Positions 8,904 through 18,145 of a DNA stretch of 64,000 nt are shown piece by piece. This stretch comes from DATEDA01 sp963820965 (GTDB taxonomy: Bacteria; Pseudomonadota; Gammaproteobacteria; Burkholderiales; SG8-39): assembly GCA_963820965.1 (NCBI GenBank), contig CAWGCC010000062.1, forward strand, positions 62,001-126,000. Direction: 5' to 3'. Every line of letters begins with the position of its first letter. Within the stretch, counting starts at the first letter, position 1. Both the position numbers and the translations under genes were made by a program. The notes below the pieces were generated by a model that saw nothing but the letters and a program-made list of their open reading frames with translations, did no database searches and had not been told where the DNA came from.

Positions 8904-9370
8904 GTGCCGCCTTCGCTCTCCAGACGTTCCTTGATGCGGGTTAGGACCTGCTTGTCGAGAATATCCTTCTCGCGATAGTCGGTCTTGGTGCGAAGCAGAC
9001 CGTCGATGTTCAGCACGCGAACCGAGACGTCCTCCACCAAGATCTCCCGGACGAAGGGGCGGACCGATTCGTAGGTCTCGCCATTTGCGGCGAACAGGAG
9101 GTCGACGATGAGATCGTCTGCAACCCGGATGTTCTCGAGCTCACCGTCCTCCGGCTCGAACCATTCCGGATCGAGCTCGCTTGATGACGCAAGGAAATCC
9201 ATCGCCTGCTTCACTCTCCGCCCGTTCTCGCGCGTCGCGTGGAGCAGCACGTCCACGTCCTCCGTCGCCCGCAGGAACCCGTTCAGGCGCACGGCCTGCC
9301 CGCCGACCAGGACGTACTCGACTCCCTCTTCCCTGAACCGCGAGAGCAGCTTGAGAAGCAGGTCCTCCAC
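8900..9370 (-). CDS. Nucleotidyltransferase (AbiEii/MNT-like fold)
   Basis: This 156-residue protein carries the nucleotidyltransferase signature: LVGGQAVRLNGFLRATEDVDVLL, i.e. GG followed by the paired aspartates, near residues 21-43. A third acidic position is likely at DLIVDLLF. Such proteins add nucleotides to tRNA or protein and serve as toxins (AbiEii, MenT) or antitoxins (MntA). It starts 2 nt after the 68-residue gene and overlaps the Mrr-like gene by 4 nt, so the three are almost certainly one operon. Which member would be toxic is not clear from the sequence. Confidence 0.78.
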   Translation of the reverse strand: MEDLLLKLLSRFREEGVEYVLVGGQAVRLNGFLRATEDVDVLLHATRENGRRVKQAMDFLASSSELDPEWFEPEDGELENIRVADDLIVDLLFAANGETYESVRPFVREILVEDVSVRVLNIDGLLRTKTDYREKDILDKQVLTRIKERLESEGGT

Positions 9371-9372
9371 GC

Positions 9373-9579
9373 TCAGGCGTCTTCCACCCGACGCGCGGCC
9401 TCGACCATCCGCGCTTCGTCGATGAGCGCCAGCGCCTCGAAGGTTCCCCGGTAAACGCCGCGCTGCGGCCGCGGCAGAGCGGAGCGAAGCATGGCGTCGA
9501 GCACCCGTCCCCGTCGATGGGCGCGGGTCGGGTCCAGCTCGATCTCCGAGTGGTCGCGGTTCGGGCCGATGATCTTCAT
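9373..9579 (-). CDS. Small protein preceding nucleotidyltransferase, possible antitoxin
   Basis: This 68-residue protein is not assigned to a family. It is charged, with an Arg-rich centre (RAHRRGRVLDAMLRSALPRP) and an acidic amphipathic C-terminal helix (DEARMVEAARRVEDA). It is the first gene of a tight three-gene set, 2 nt before the nucleotidyltransferase, the position usual for antitoxins. The start ATG at 9579 lies 13 nt inside the gap after icmF, so it may read from the icmF promoter. Confidence 0.5.
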   Translation of the reverse strand: MKIIGPNRDHSEIELDPTRAHRRGRVLDAMLRSALPRPQRGVYRGTFEALALIDEARMVEAARRVEDA

Positions 9580-9592
9580 TGTCGAGCTCGAT

Positions 9593-12500
9593 TCACATGC
9601 TCCGCCGATACTGCCCTCCGACCTCGAACAGCGCGTGCGTGATCTGCCCCAGCGAGCAGACCCGCACCGCGTCCATCAGCACCTCGAACACGTTCCTGTT
9701 CTCGATCACGGCCTGCTGAAGCCGCTTCAGCATCGCCGGTGACTCGCCGACGTTCCGCGCCTGGAACTCTGCGAGCCGCTTGAGCTGCGACTGCTTTTCT
9801 TCTTCGGTCGACCGGATCAGCTCGATCTTATCGGGCACCGGGCCGCCGTGCGGGTTGCGGAAGGTGTTGACGCCGACGATCGGGTACGAGCCGTCGTGCT
9901 TCTGGTGCTCGTAGTACATCGACTCTTCCTGGATCTTGCCGCGCTGGTAGCCGAGCTCCATCGCGCCGAGCACGCCGCCGCGCTCGGCTATCGCCTCGAA
10001 CTCCTTCAGCACCGCCTCCTCGACGAGGTCGGTCAGCTCCTCGATCACGAACGAGCCCTGGTTCGGGTTCTCGTTCTTGCCGAGGCCCCACTCGCGGTTG
10101 ATGATGAGCTGGATCGCCATCGCGCGGCGCACGCTCTCCTCCGTCGGCGTGGTGATCGCCTCGTCGTAGGCATTGGTGTGCAGCGAGTTGGTGTTGTCGT
10201 AGGTCGAGATCAGCGCCTGCAGGGTCGTGCGGATGTCGTTGAACGCGATCTCCTGCGCGTGCAGGGAACGGCCGCTGGTCTGCGAGTGAAACTTGAGCTT
10301 CTGCCCGCGCTCGCTCGCCCCGTAGCGCTCGCGCATCGCCACCGCCCAGATCCGCCGCGCAACGCGGCCGATCACCGAGTACTCCGGATCCATCCCGTAG
10401 CTGAAAAAGAAGGAGAGATTGGGCGCGAAGTCGTCGATGTGCATCCCGCGCGCGAGGTACGTCTCGACGAACGTGAAGCCGTTCGACAGCGTGAACGCGA
10501 GCTGCGAGATCGGGTTCGCCCCGGCCTCGGCGATGTGATAGCCCGAGATCGACACCGAGTAGAAGTTCTTGACGCCGTGGTGGACGAAGTACTCCTGGAT
10601 GTCGCCCATCACCTTCAGGCTGAACTCGGTCGAGAAGATGCAGGTGTTCTGGCCCTGGTCCTCCTTCAGGATGTCGGCCTGCACCGTGCCGCGCACGGTC
10701 TCGAGCGTCCACTCGCGGATCTTCTGCGACTCGTCGTCGGTGGGCTCGCGGCCGTTGTCCTCGCGGAACTTGTCGAGCTGCTGGTCGATCGCGGTGTTCA
10801 TGAACATCGCGAGGATCGTCGGCGCCGGGCCGTTGATCGTCATCGACACCGAGGTCGCCGGGTCGCAGAGGTCGAACCCGCTGTAGAGCACCTTCATGTC
10901 GTCGAGCGTCGCGATCGAGACGCCGGAGTTCCCGACCTTGCCGTAGATATCCGGCCGCTCGTGCGGGTCGAAGCCGTAGAGCGTCACCGAGTCGAACGCC
11001 GTCGACAGCCGCTTCGCCGGCATGTCCTTCGAGACGAGGTGGAAGCGCCGGTTGGTGCGGAACGGATCACCCTCGCCGGCGAACATCCGCGTCGGGTCCT
11101 CGTTCTCGCGCTTGAACGCGAACACGCCGGCGGTGAACGGGAACGAGCCGGGCACGTTCTCGAGCATCAGCCACTTCAGGAGCTCGCCGTGGTCCTCGTA
11201 GCGCGGCAAGCACACCTTGCGGACGGTGGTGCCGGAAAGGCTCTTGTAGGTGAGCTTCGTGCGCACCTCGCGGTCGCGGATCTTCACCACGTACTCGTCG
11301 CCCGCGTAGGCCTTCCGCATGGCCGGCCACATCTCGAGGAGCTTCCTCGAGCGGGCGGCGAGGGCGGCGTCGCGGGCCGCGACGAGCGGGTCGAGCGCCG
11401 TGGCGGCCGGGCTCGCGCCGAGCATCGCCTTCGTCGCCGCGACCTGCTGGCGCTCGCGCGCGATCCGTGACTGCTCGGACGCGTGCTTCTTGTAGCCGCG
11501 CACGGTGTCGGAGATTTCGGCGAGATAGCGCGTCCGTGCGGGCGGGACGATCGCCTGCTTGCTCGACGAGGCCTTCGTCGCGACCGGCGGGAGCGCGCCC
11601 GGCTGCGGCTTGAAGCCGTGCGCGACGAGCTTCGGCACGATCGCCTGGTAGAGGGCGGTGACGCCGTCGTCGTTGAAGCGGCTCGCCTGCGTGCCGAAGA
11701 CCGGCATCTCCTCGGCCGGCGTCGAGAAGAGCTGGCGGTTCCGCTGGTACTGCTTCCGCACGTCGCGCAGCGCGTCCTCGCCGCCCTTGCGGTCGAACTT
11801 GTTGATCGCGACGAAGTCGGCGAAGTCGAGCATGTCGATCTTCTCGAGCTGGCTCGCCGCGCCGTACTCGGGGGTCATCACGTAGAGCGACACGTCGACG
11901 TGCGGCACGACCGCCGCGTCGCCCTGGCCGATCCCCGCCGTCTCGATCACGATCAGGTCGAACCCCGCGACCTTGCAGGCCGCGATGGCGTCGCCAAGTG
12001 CCGCCGACACCTCCGACCCGGTCTCGCGCGTCGCGAGCGAGCGCATGAACACCTTCGGCGTGTTGATCGCGTTCATGCGGATGCGGTCGCCGAGCAGGGC
12101 CCCGCCGGTCTTGCGCCGCGACGGGTCGACCGCGATCACCGCGATGTCGAGGCGATCGCCCTGGTCGAGCCGGAACCGGCGCACCAGCTCGTCGGTGAGC
12201 GAGCTCTTTCCCGCGCCGCCGGTGCCGGTGATCCCGAGCGTCGGGACGGACAGCGCGTCCGCCTCGTTCACGACTTGCTCGCGAAGCTTCCCGGACGCGC
12301 CGCTCTCGAGCGCCGTGATGAGCCGCGCCAGCGCGCGCCGGTCGCCCGCCTTCAAAGCCTTCAGATCGTTCGGTGCGTAGCGGGAGAGATCCTCGTCGCA
12401 CCGCTCGACCATGTCGTTGATCATGCCCTGCAGGCCCATCTTCTGGCCGTCCTCGGGCGAGTAGATGCGCGTGACGCCGTAGTCGTGCAGCGCCTTGATC

Positions 12501-12844
12501 TCGGCCGGCACGATCACCCCGCCCCCGCCGCCGAACACCTTGACGTTCTCGCCGCCGCGCTCGCGCAAGCAATCGAGCATGTACTTGAAGTACTCGACGT
12601 GGCCGCCCTGGTAGGAGCTGACCGCGATGCCCTGAGCGTCTTCCTGCAGCGCCGCCGTGACCACCTCCTCGACCGAGCGGTTGTGGCCGAGGTGGATCAC
12701 CTCGCAGCCCGAGGCCTGCAGGATCCGCCGCATGATGTTGATGGACGCGTCGTGACCGTCGAAGAGCGACGCGGCGGTCACGAAGCGGATCTTGTGCTTC
12801 GCCTTGTAGGCGGTGAGCTCGCGGCTGACGCTGAGGTCGGTCAT
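9593..12844 (-). CDS. icmF: Fused isobutyryl-CoA mutase IcmF
   Basis: This 1083-residue adenosylcobalamin enzyme interconverts isobutyryl-CoA and n-butyryl-CoA (and often pivalyl-CoA) by radical carbon-skeleton rearrangement. Domains in order: B12-binding (residues ~15-150, with DGHDASINI and HLGHNRS); a MeaI-type G-protein chaperone (~200-420, P-loop GTGGAGKSSL, with NKFD for guanine); a linker; and the substrate-binding mutase barrel (~520-1083). This order and length identify IcmF rather than methylmalonyl-CoA mutase. It feeds branched-chain carbon to central metabolism. The ATG start at 12844 gives the standard N-terminus. Confidence 0.95.
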   Translation of the reverse strand: MTDLSVSRELTAYKAKHKIRFVTAASLFDGHDASINIMRRILQASGCEVIHLGHNRSVEEVVTAALQEDAQGIAVSSYQGGHVEYFKYMLDCLRERGGENVKVFGGGGGVIVPAEIKALHDYGVTRIYSPEDGQKMGLQGMINDMVERCDEDLSRYAPNDLKALKAGDRRALARLITALESGASGKLREQVVNEADALSVPTLGITGTGGAGKSSLTDELVRRFRLDQGDRLDIAVIAVDPSRRKTGGALLGDRIRMNAINTPKVFMRSLATRETGSEVSAALGDAIAACKVAGFDLIVIETAGIGQGDAAVVPHVDVSLYVMTPEYGAASQLEKIDMLDFADFVAINKFDRKGGEDALRDVRKQYQRNRQLFSTPAEEMPVFGTQASRFNDDGVTALYQAIVPKLVAHGFKPQPGALPPVATKASSSKQAIVPPARTRYLAEISDTVRGYKKHASEQSRIARERQQVAATKAMLGASPAATALDPLVAARDAALAARSRKLLEMWPAMRKAYAGDEYVVKIRDREVRTKLTYKSLSGTTVRKVCLPRYEDHGELLKWLMLENVPGSFPFTAGVFAFKRENEDPTRMFAGEGDPFRTNRRFHLVSKDMPAKRLSTAFDSVTLYGFDPHERPDIYGKVGNSGVSIATLDDMKVLYSGFDLCDPATSVSMTINGPAPTILAMFMNTAIDQQLDKFREDNGREPTDDESQKIREWTLETVRGTVQADILKEDQGQNTCIFSTEFSLKVMGDIQEYFVHHGVKNFYSVSISGYHIAEAGANPISQLAFTLSNGFTFVETYLARGMHIDDFAPNLSFFFSYGMDPEYSVIGRVARRIWAVAMRERYGASERGQKLKFHSQTSGRSLHAQEIAFNDIRTTLQALISTYDNTNSLHTNAYDEAITTPTEESVRRAMAIQLIINREWGLGKNENPNQGSFVIEELTDLVEEAVLKEFEAIAERGGVLGAMELGYQRGKIQEESMYYEHQKHDGSYPIVGVNTFRNPHGGPVPDKIELIRSTEEEKQSQLKRLAEFQARNVGESPAMLKRLQQAVIENRNVFEVLMDAVRVCSLGQITHALFEVGGQYRRSM

Positions 12845-12953
12845 CGTTCGCGCCCGGGGTGCAGGGGACGGGGCAGAGTTTACTGCCGCCCGGGGGAGGG
12901 GCGCACGGGCGGACTATGATTGACTCCCCCGCAATACCAATCCAGGAGGTGCC

Positions 12954-13598
12954 ATGAAGACCCATACCGCCACGGTCGCGATGTGCATCGGAGCGGCGCT
13001 GCTCGGTACGACCGGGCCCGTCAGGGCCCAGGCCGGCTGGTACGCCGGGCTCACGATCGGCTCGTCCAACACCACGATCGACGCGGACGTGGTGGCGGTC
13101 GCCGGGGCCACGTCGAGCAACCTCGTCAAGGACGAGCGGGATCCCGGGGTCCAGGTGCTGGCCGGCTACCGCTTCAATTCCTACTTCGCGCTGGAAGGCG
13201 GTTTCGCCTGGCTGGGGGAGTTCCAGATCACGAACAACGTGACGGCGCCGACCACCGGCGCCCTCAATGCGGACATCCGCGTGATCGGCCTGTTTCTCGA
13301 TGCGGTCGGCATGCTGCCCCTCGGCGCCAACTTCGACGCATTCGCGAAGGTGGGCGTGGTCGGCTCCGAGACGAGGACGTTCCGCTCGACCAGCGGGACG
13401 GTGACCCCGGCGCCCGGATCGAACACGAACGCCTCGACCGACGAGGCGAATCTCAAGTTCGGCCTGGGCGCGCAGTACGCGTTCGCGAGGAACGTGACGC
13501 TGCGCCTCGAATGGGAGCGCTACATGAACGTCGGCAACGCCAACACCGGCGAGCTGGACATCGATCTCTATTCGATCGGGCTGCTGTTCCGCTTCTGA
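12954..13598 (+). CDS. Outer-membrane beta-barrel protein
   Basis: This 214-residue protein has a cleavable signal ending VRAQA around residue 26, followed by alternating beta strands and the C-terminal aromatic LLFRF that targets BamA. Gly-aromatic strands such as GWYAGLTIGSS and VLAGYRFNSYFALEGGF suit an 8-stranded OmpA/OmpX-like barrel. A strong AGGAGGTGCC ribosome site precedes the ATG. Its substrate or partner is unknown. It is divergent from icmF, and its last 31 nt overlap the opposite-strand gene. Confidence 0.82.
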   Translation: MKTHTATVAMCIGAALLGTTGPVRAQAGWYAGLTIGSSNTTIDADVVAVAGATSSNLVKDERDPGVQVLAGYRFNSYFALEGGFAWLGEFQITNNVTAPTTGALNADIRVIGLFLDAVGMLPLGANFDAFAKVGVVGSETRTFRSTSGTVTPAPGSNTNASTDEANLKFGLGAQYAFARNVTLRLEWERYMNVGNANTGELDIDLYSIGLLFRF

Positions 13599-13864
13599 AC
13601 CAGGCGCGCGAAGCGCTTGCGAAGGCGCGCGCCCTGCTCGACCACGACCGAACGCAAGGCGACGAGCCCGCCGGTCGCAAGGGCGGCGATCGCCGCGAAG
13701 ATGATCAACGCGATGCCGGTCAGCGCCGCCAGCACGACCGGGACCAGGATCCAGCGCGAGACGCGGAACCGTCGCCGGGGCGTCTCTTCCACCCATTCCG
13801 CATCCCGCAACTCGAAGGTGCGGGGCTCGCGTACGGGGGTGTCGGAACGGGAAGGGGTGTCCAT
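13568..13864 (-). CDS. Small hypothetical membrane protein
   Basis: This 98-residue protein is not recognised. It has an acidic N-terminus, an Arg-rich stretch (ETPRRRFRVSR), then one long hydrophobic segment at about residues 38-70 and a basic C-terminal tail. It overlaps the 3' end of the barrel gene on the other strand by 31 nt. Codon use and its clean membrane topology support it being real, but it could be a shadow in high-GC sequence. Confidence 0.5.
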   Translation of the reverse strand: MDTPSRSDTPVREPRTFELRDAEWVEETPRRRFRVSRWILVPVVLAALTGIALIIFAAIAALATGGLVALRSVVVEQGARLRKRFARLVQKRNSSPIE

Positions 13865-13932
13865 GGGCGCTCGCGCAAGATCGGATCACGGTATCGGATT
13901 GCTGGCGGCCCGTTTGGTTCCCCGGGAGGGGG

Positions 13933-14939
13933 TCACTGCCATAGCTCGACGCGCTCGCCGCGTTCGCGCAGCCGCTCGGCGTGCACCTGGAGGTAGCGCT
14001 GGAACGAAGGCTCCGTCCGGTAGGCACCGCTTGCAACGTAATCGAGCCCCCCGGCGAGGTGGAACGGCCGCACGTACGCCTCGATCCTGAACACCTCGCT
14101 GCCGCCGTCGAAGAGCACGACGCTCGGCGTGTAGGAGACCTTCAGCGCGCGAGCCCAGGCCTCGGCCGTCGTCGTCGCGCCCTGCGGCGTGACAAGCTCG
14201 CTGCGGTCGGCAAGCCCCAGGCGCACGACGTCGAAGCGCGCGAGCTGCCGCCTGACCGCCGCGCGCGCGAACCCTTCGCGGTGCATCTCGTCGCAGGGCG
14301 CGCAATAGGGTGTCTCGAAGACGACCGCGAGCGGCCTTCCACCCGGCTTGCGCCGGAGGTCGTAGGGCGGCTTCAGGAAGAACGGCTCGTCGGCGAGCCG
14401 CGGGCTGGCGGAATCGGGCGCGACCGTCTTCATGTACTCGCCGAAAGCGGCTTTCGTCTCCATCCGGCCGGCGACGTAGTCGAGCGCCGCCTCGAATCGA
14501 TGCGGCGGGTAGAAGCCGTTGATCCGCGCGACGATCGCGCCGCGCTCGTCGAGGAAGAGGAGCGTCGGCGTGAATTGCACCTTGAGCGCGCGCGCCAGCT
14601 CCTTCTCGCTGGTCGTGCGGCCGTCGACCCACGTCAGCTCCCGGTCGCCCCACAGGTTGAGGGCGATCGCGACGAAGTGCGCGCGGGTCTTCCCGACGAT
14701 GCGCTGCTGCGAGAAGTTGACCTTCATCAGCTGCGTGCAGTAGGGGCAGCCGTCCTGTCCGAAGTAGATCATCAGGCGCTTGCCGTCCTTCGCCGCCTCG
14801 CGCACGTCGTCGCGGAAGTCGAGGAAGGTCTCGGCAAACCACGGCGGAATGTCGATCGCGTGCGGGCTCGGGTCCTGGGCGAGGGCGGCGCCGAGAAACC
14901 GAACCCGAGGGCGAGCAAAAGCGCTTGCAGGAGACGCAT
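13933..14939 (-). CDS. Double thioredoxin-fold periplasmic protein (SoxW-like), frameshifted signal peptide
   Basis: The mature protein has two thioredoxin-like domains. The first holds GQDGCPYCTQL, with the redox pair CPYC. The second holds ETPYCAPCDEM with CAPC. They are joined by a linker near residue 170, as in SoxW-like periplasmic thioredoxins that reduce sulfur carriers or cytochrome c precursors. The ATG at 14939 starts a perfect signal (MRLLQALLLALGFGF), but that frame differs from the mature frame. The signal then continues as LGAALAQDPS in the downstream frame, so one base appears to be missing near 14896-14902. No other start codon fits. The domain call is firm; the boundary is inferred. 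Confidence 0.75.
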
Positions 14940-15156
14940 TCCGGGATTGTAGGCTCGTACGTGAACGGCCGCGGCCGTGCGGCGGCGCAGCTTGGCGAGC
15001 TCGGACCGGGGGCTTACCCTTCGCGATCCCAGGACGTCCGGAGGTCGTGCGGCGTCTGTCTGCGGTGCAGGAGACGCATGGTGGCTGGACATCGCGCTCG
15101 ACGTGCCGACGCATTCGAGTAGTACGCCGTGCCGGGCTGGACCGGGTCTTGCTCTC

Positions 15157-15173
15157 GTGACTAGTTGTGACTA
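15157..15173 (+). promoter_or_regulatory. Direct repeat GTGACTA x2, probable antitoxin operator
   Basis: Two copies of GTGACTA start at 15157 and 15167, one helical turn apart, ending 11 nt before the antitoxin ATG. Phd/VapB-type antitoxins autorepress by binding such sites in the core promoter. The 244-nt gap before it (14940-15183) holds no other recognisable gene. Confidence 0.45.
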
Positions 15174-15183
15174 ACATGAGACC

Positions 15184-15447
15184 ATGAACGAGATCCGGAT
15201 CGCCGAACTGAAGAGTCGACTGAGCGAGTACCTCCGGAAGGTGCGCAGCGGACGCACCTTGACCGTGCTCGACCGGGACACCCCGATCGCGCGGATCGTG
15301 CCCTACAGCGAAGCAGGGGCTGCGCTGACCGTGCGTGCACCTCCCCGCGGAACGCCGAAGCTGCAGCGCGTGCCCTTGCCATCGCCGTTGCGTCTGAAGC
15401 GCGATGCGGTCGAACTGCTCTTGGAGGAGCGTCAGGGCGAACGGTGA
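15184..15447 (+). CDS. Type II antitoxin, Phd/YefM-VapB family
   Basis: This 87-residue protein starts NEIRIAELKSRLSEYLRKVR and continues GRTLTVLDRDTPIARIVP, the classic prevent-host-death fold in which the strands dimerise and bind DNA. The C-terminal third is extended and would wrap the toxin. It overlaps the toxin start by 4 nt (GTGA). It neutralises the adjacent PIN RNase and represses the operon through the repeats at its start. Confidence 0.85.
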   Translation: MNEIRIAELKSRLSEYLRKVRSGRTLTVLDRDTPIARIVPYSEAGAALTVRAPPRGTPKLQRVPLPSPLRLKRDAVELLLEERQGER

Positions 15448-15860
15448 TCGCCTATCTCGATTCGTCGGTTCTCCTGCGGATCGTCCTCGGGCAGTCCAAC
15501 GCTCTCCGGGAATGGCGAGTGGTCGAGCGCGGCGTGGCCTCGGCGCTGGTCGAGGTCGAGTGCCTGCGCACACTCGACCGGCTGCGGCTTCTCGAGGGCC
15601 TTGCCGACGACCAGATCGCCTCGCGGCGCGAAGCGGTGTTCAGGCTCCTCGAGGCGATGGAGGTGGTCGAGCCGACGCGCCCTGTTCTCGCGCGCGCTGC
15701 GCAGCCGTTGCCAACGTTGCTAGGCACCCTCGATGCGATCCATCTGTCCACGGCGCTACTGTGGCGAGAGTGGGCCGGTGCGGATCTCGTGATGGCGACG
15801 CACGATGCTGCGCTCGGCACTGCCGCCCGAGCGAGTGGTCTGCGCGTCGTGGGGCTGTAG
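15444..15860 (+). CDS. vapC: VapC-type PIN-domain toxin
   Basis: This 138-residue protein starts with GTG, inside the antitoxin stop. PIN-domain acidic residues are visible: Asp in IAYLDSSVLLR, Glu in VEVECLR, Asp in TLDAIHLSTAL and Asp in VMATHDAAL. Together they would bind Mg/Mn ions and cleave RNA, usually tRNA or rRNA, to slow growth. Length and order are standard for VapBC. It is translationally coupled to the antitoxin. Confidence 0.88.
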   Translation: MIAYLDSSVLLRIVLGQSNALREWRVVERGVASALVEVECLRTLDRLRLLEGLADDQIASRREAVFRLLEAMEVVEPTRPVLARAAQPLPTLLGTLDAIHLSTALLWREWAGADLVMATHDAALGTAARASGLRVVGL

Positions 15861-16172
15861 CAGCTGCTGGCATCGCGCCGGCGATCGGCCGCACGAAGAC
15901 CGCCACGCCGTCGGTGAACTGGGCGGCCGCGCCGGCACCCGCGAGACCGCGTTGGCTCGTGCGCGAACGTTCATGGCTTCGTCATGAAGCGGGCCATCGC
16001 CGCCTCGTTGCCGAGACCGGACAGCGCAGGTGAAGCCGAGCGATCCCTCCGTCAACTCGTCACGAGGCTAGGGCCCACCTCGGCGTCTACAACAACGCCA
16101 CGCGGACTAAGCGAGCGTAGGGTTTTCTCAAGCAGGAAAGAATATCCGCTCCTGGTCTGCCGTCGCATAGCG
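15861..16172. other. Gap without a recognised gene
   Basis: This 312-nt stretch between vapC and the broken hydrolase gene was read on both strands. Short frames exist, but none has a ribosome site plus family character. No repeat, promoter or RNA structure stands out. Confidence 0.4.
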
Positions 16173-17165
16173 TTAGCGGTCCTCCAACGTCTCCAGGACC
16201 GCCTGCGCCATCGCCGCGATCCGGCGGTCGAGGTCGGGCGCGGCGAAAGTAGTGGTCGAGCCCCCGCTCGACGACGGTGATGCCCTGCGGCAGCAGCGCG
16301 TCGGCGAGCAGGGTCATGCCGTCGTTCGGGCCGTGCGGCGCGATGATCGCGTAGTCGTTCTGCGCACCCGGATTCACCTCGGATGCTCGCGGCGCGCCGA
16401 TGTAGGTCACTACCAGCACGCCCGCTGGCAGACGCAGCGCGGCGAAGTGCGGGCGGCGCGCGCCGGTCGTCATGCTGCCGATGCTCTCGGTACCGTGCCC
16501 CATGAAAGCGAACGCGAGCGCGGCGAGCCAGCTTCGCGGCCAGGCCTCCCAATGGTCGGCAAGCGGCGTACCGTTGAGAAGGCCGCCGATGTTCACCCAG
16601 GCCGCGACGTGCCCCGCCTTGCCCGCGCGCTCGAGCCGGTCGAGCGCGAGCTGCGTCTCGGGGCCGGCCTTGCTCGTGCTGACGAGGATCAACCGCCGGC
16701 GTCGTCCGCGAGCCGCTCGAGCTCGGTCGCGAGCGCGTCGCCGTTCGTCTCGACCGTGGCGTTCTCGTCGATTTCCGCGAGCTGCACGGCGTAGCCGCGG
16801 GCGGCGAGCACCGCACGCGGCCGCGCGAGATCGGCGCCGGATTCGGGGTGCGTACGGTAGAGCCAGCCGGGCACGCAAACGAAGAGGTATTGCTCGCGTC
16901 CGGCAGGCGGCGCGAGCGGTCCGGCGAGCGCGGCGTCGAAGCGCGCCCGGAACGCGCGGTTGCGAGGCAGCCGTTCGACCGCCCGGGCGAAGAAGAGCGC
17001 CGCCTCGTCGGTCGTCGTCGCCCGTGCGAGCGCGAGGAGCGCGTCGCGGAACGCCGGCGTATCGCCGCGCTCGATCGCCGCGAGCGCCTGCGACTCCGCG
17101 GCCGGGTCGGCGGAAGCGGCGGCGGCGTGCAGGGTGAAGAGGAACACCGCCGCGAGGCGCGTCAT
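16173..17165 (-). pseudogene. Secreted alpha/beta-hydrolase-like protein, two frameshifts
   Basis: The N-terminal third has a signal peptide (FLFTLHAAAASADPA) and text up to LERLADDAGG. The middle third reads on in another frame from LILVSTSKAGPETQL (the strand after a nucleophile-like SxSKxG) through IGGLLNGTPLADHWEAWP. The C-terminus in the first frame is AAPDLDRRIAAMAQAVLETLEDR, then a stop. One base is missing near 16690 and one is extra near 16246, and correcting both gives about 330 residues. It begins 5 nt after the CDF gene, probably the same operon. Function is unknown beyond a hydrolase-like look; assembly error is as likely as decay. Confidence 0.6.
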
Positions 17166-17169
17166 GGCC

Positions 17170-18111
17170 TCAATCGACGCATTCGCCCGGATCGATTTGC
17201 ACCGTCGAATGGGCGATCCCGAACCGCTCCTTGAGGCGGGCCTTGATCGCCGCGAGCGCCGCCCTCGCATCGGTGGACGGCGCGAGCTGCACGTGCAGCG
17301 TGACGATCGACCGTTCGGTGTTGAGCATCCAGGCGTGCACGTGATGCACGTCGGCGAGGCCCGGGACTGCGGTCATGAGATCGGTGCGCATCGCCGCGGC
17401 GTCGAAACCGTCCGGCGTTCCCTCCATCAGCACATGGCCGGCGCGGCGCGTCACGTCCCAGGCGCCGCGCAGGATCAGGAGCGTCAGGACGATCGACAGG
17501 ATCGGGTCGATCGGCGTCCAGCCGGTGGCGAGGATGACGATCGCGGCGCCGATCGCGCCGATGGATCCGAGCAGGTCGCCCAGCACGTGGAGCAACGCTG
17601 CGCGCACGTTGAGATTGCGGTGGTCGCCGCCGCGCAGCACGAACAGCGCAACGAGATTCACCACGAGCCCGGCGGACGCGACGAGGAGCATCGGTACCCC
17701 GAGCACCGGCACCGGCGCGCGCAGACGGCCGATCGCCTCGACGACGATCCACGCCGAGATCGCGAACAGTGCCAGCCCATTCGCGAACGCGACGATGATC
17801 TCGAAGCGGTGATAGCCGTAGGAGCGCTTGTCGTCGTGCGGCCGCCGTCCGACCCGGAATGCCGCCCAGGCCAGTGCGAGCGCGGCGGTATCGGAAAGCA
17901 TGTGCCCGGCATCGGCGATCAGCGCGAGCGACCCGGCGAGCCAGCCGCCCGCCGCCTCGACGACCATGAACCCGCCGGTGAGGAGCAGCACCCAGAACAT
18001 GCGGCGCTCGCCGTCGGTAGCCGCCGGCCGAGGGTGATGATGATGGCCGCCGCGGTGCCGGTCCGGATGCGTCGCGTCGTCGTGGGTGTGGAGGCGAGGG
18101 TTGCTGGCCAC
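17170..18111 (-). CDS. Cation diffusion facilitator (CzcD/ZitB-like)
   Basis: This 313-residue inner-membrane exporter swaps Zn, Cd or Co for protons. The N-terminus is His-rich (RHRGGHHHHPRP), then six membrane helices. The metal site in TM2 is ADAGHMLSDT, and in TM5 HVLGDLLGS, giving the HxxxD pairs typical of zinc-type CDFs. A C-terminal cytosolic domain of about 90 residues (ADVHHVHAWML) binds extra metal. It stands beside a CzcCBA operon, so it belongs to the divalent-metal defence of this region. Confidence 0.93.
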   Translation of the reverse strand: MASNPRLHTHDDATHPDRHRGGHHHHPRPAATDGERRMFWVLLLTGGFMVVEAAGGWLAGSLALIADAGHMLSDTAALALAWAAFRVGRRPHDDKRSYGYHRFEIIVAFANGLALFAISAWIVVEAIGRLRAPVPVLGVPMLLVASAGLVVNLVALFVLRGGDHRNLNVRAALLHVLGDLLGSIGAIGAAIVILATGWTPIDPILSIVLTLLILRGAWDVTRRAGHVLMEGTPDGFDAAAMRTDLMTAVPGLADVHHVHAWMLNTERSIVTLHVQLAPSTDARAALAAIKARLKERFGIAHSTVQIDPGECVD

Positions 18112-18145
18112 GCTTCACTCCGCTCGATGCCGGCTAGCGTACCCG

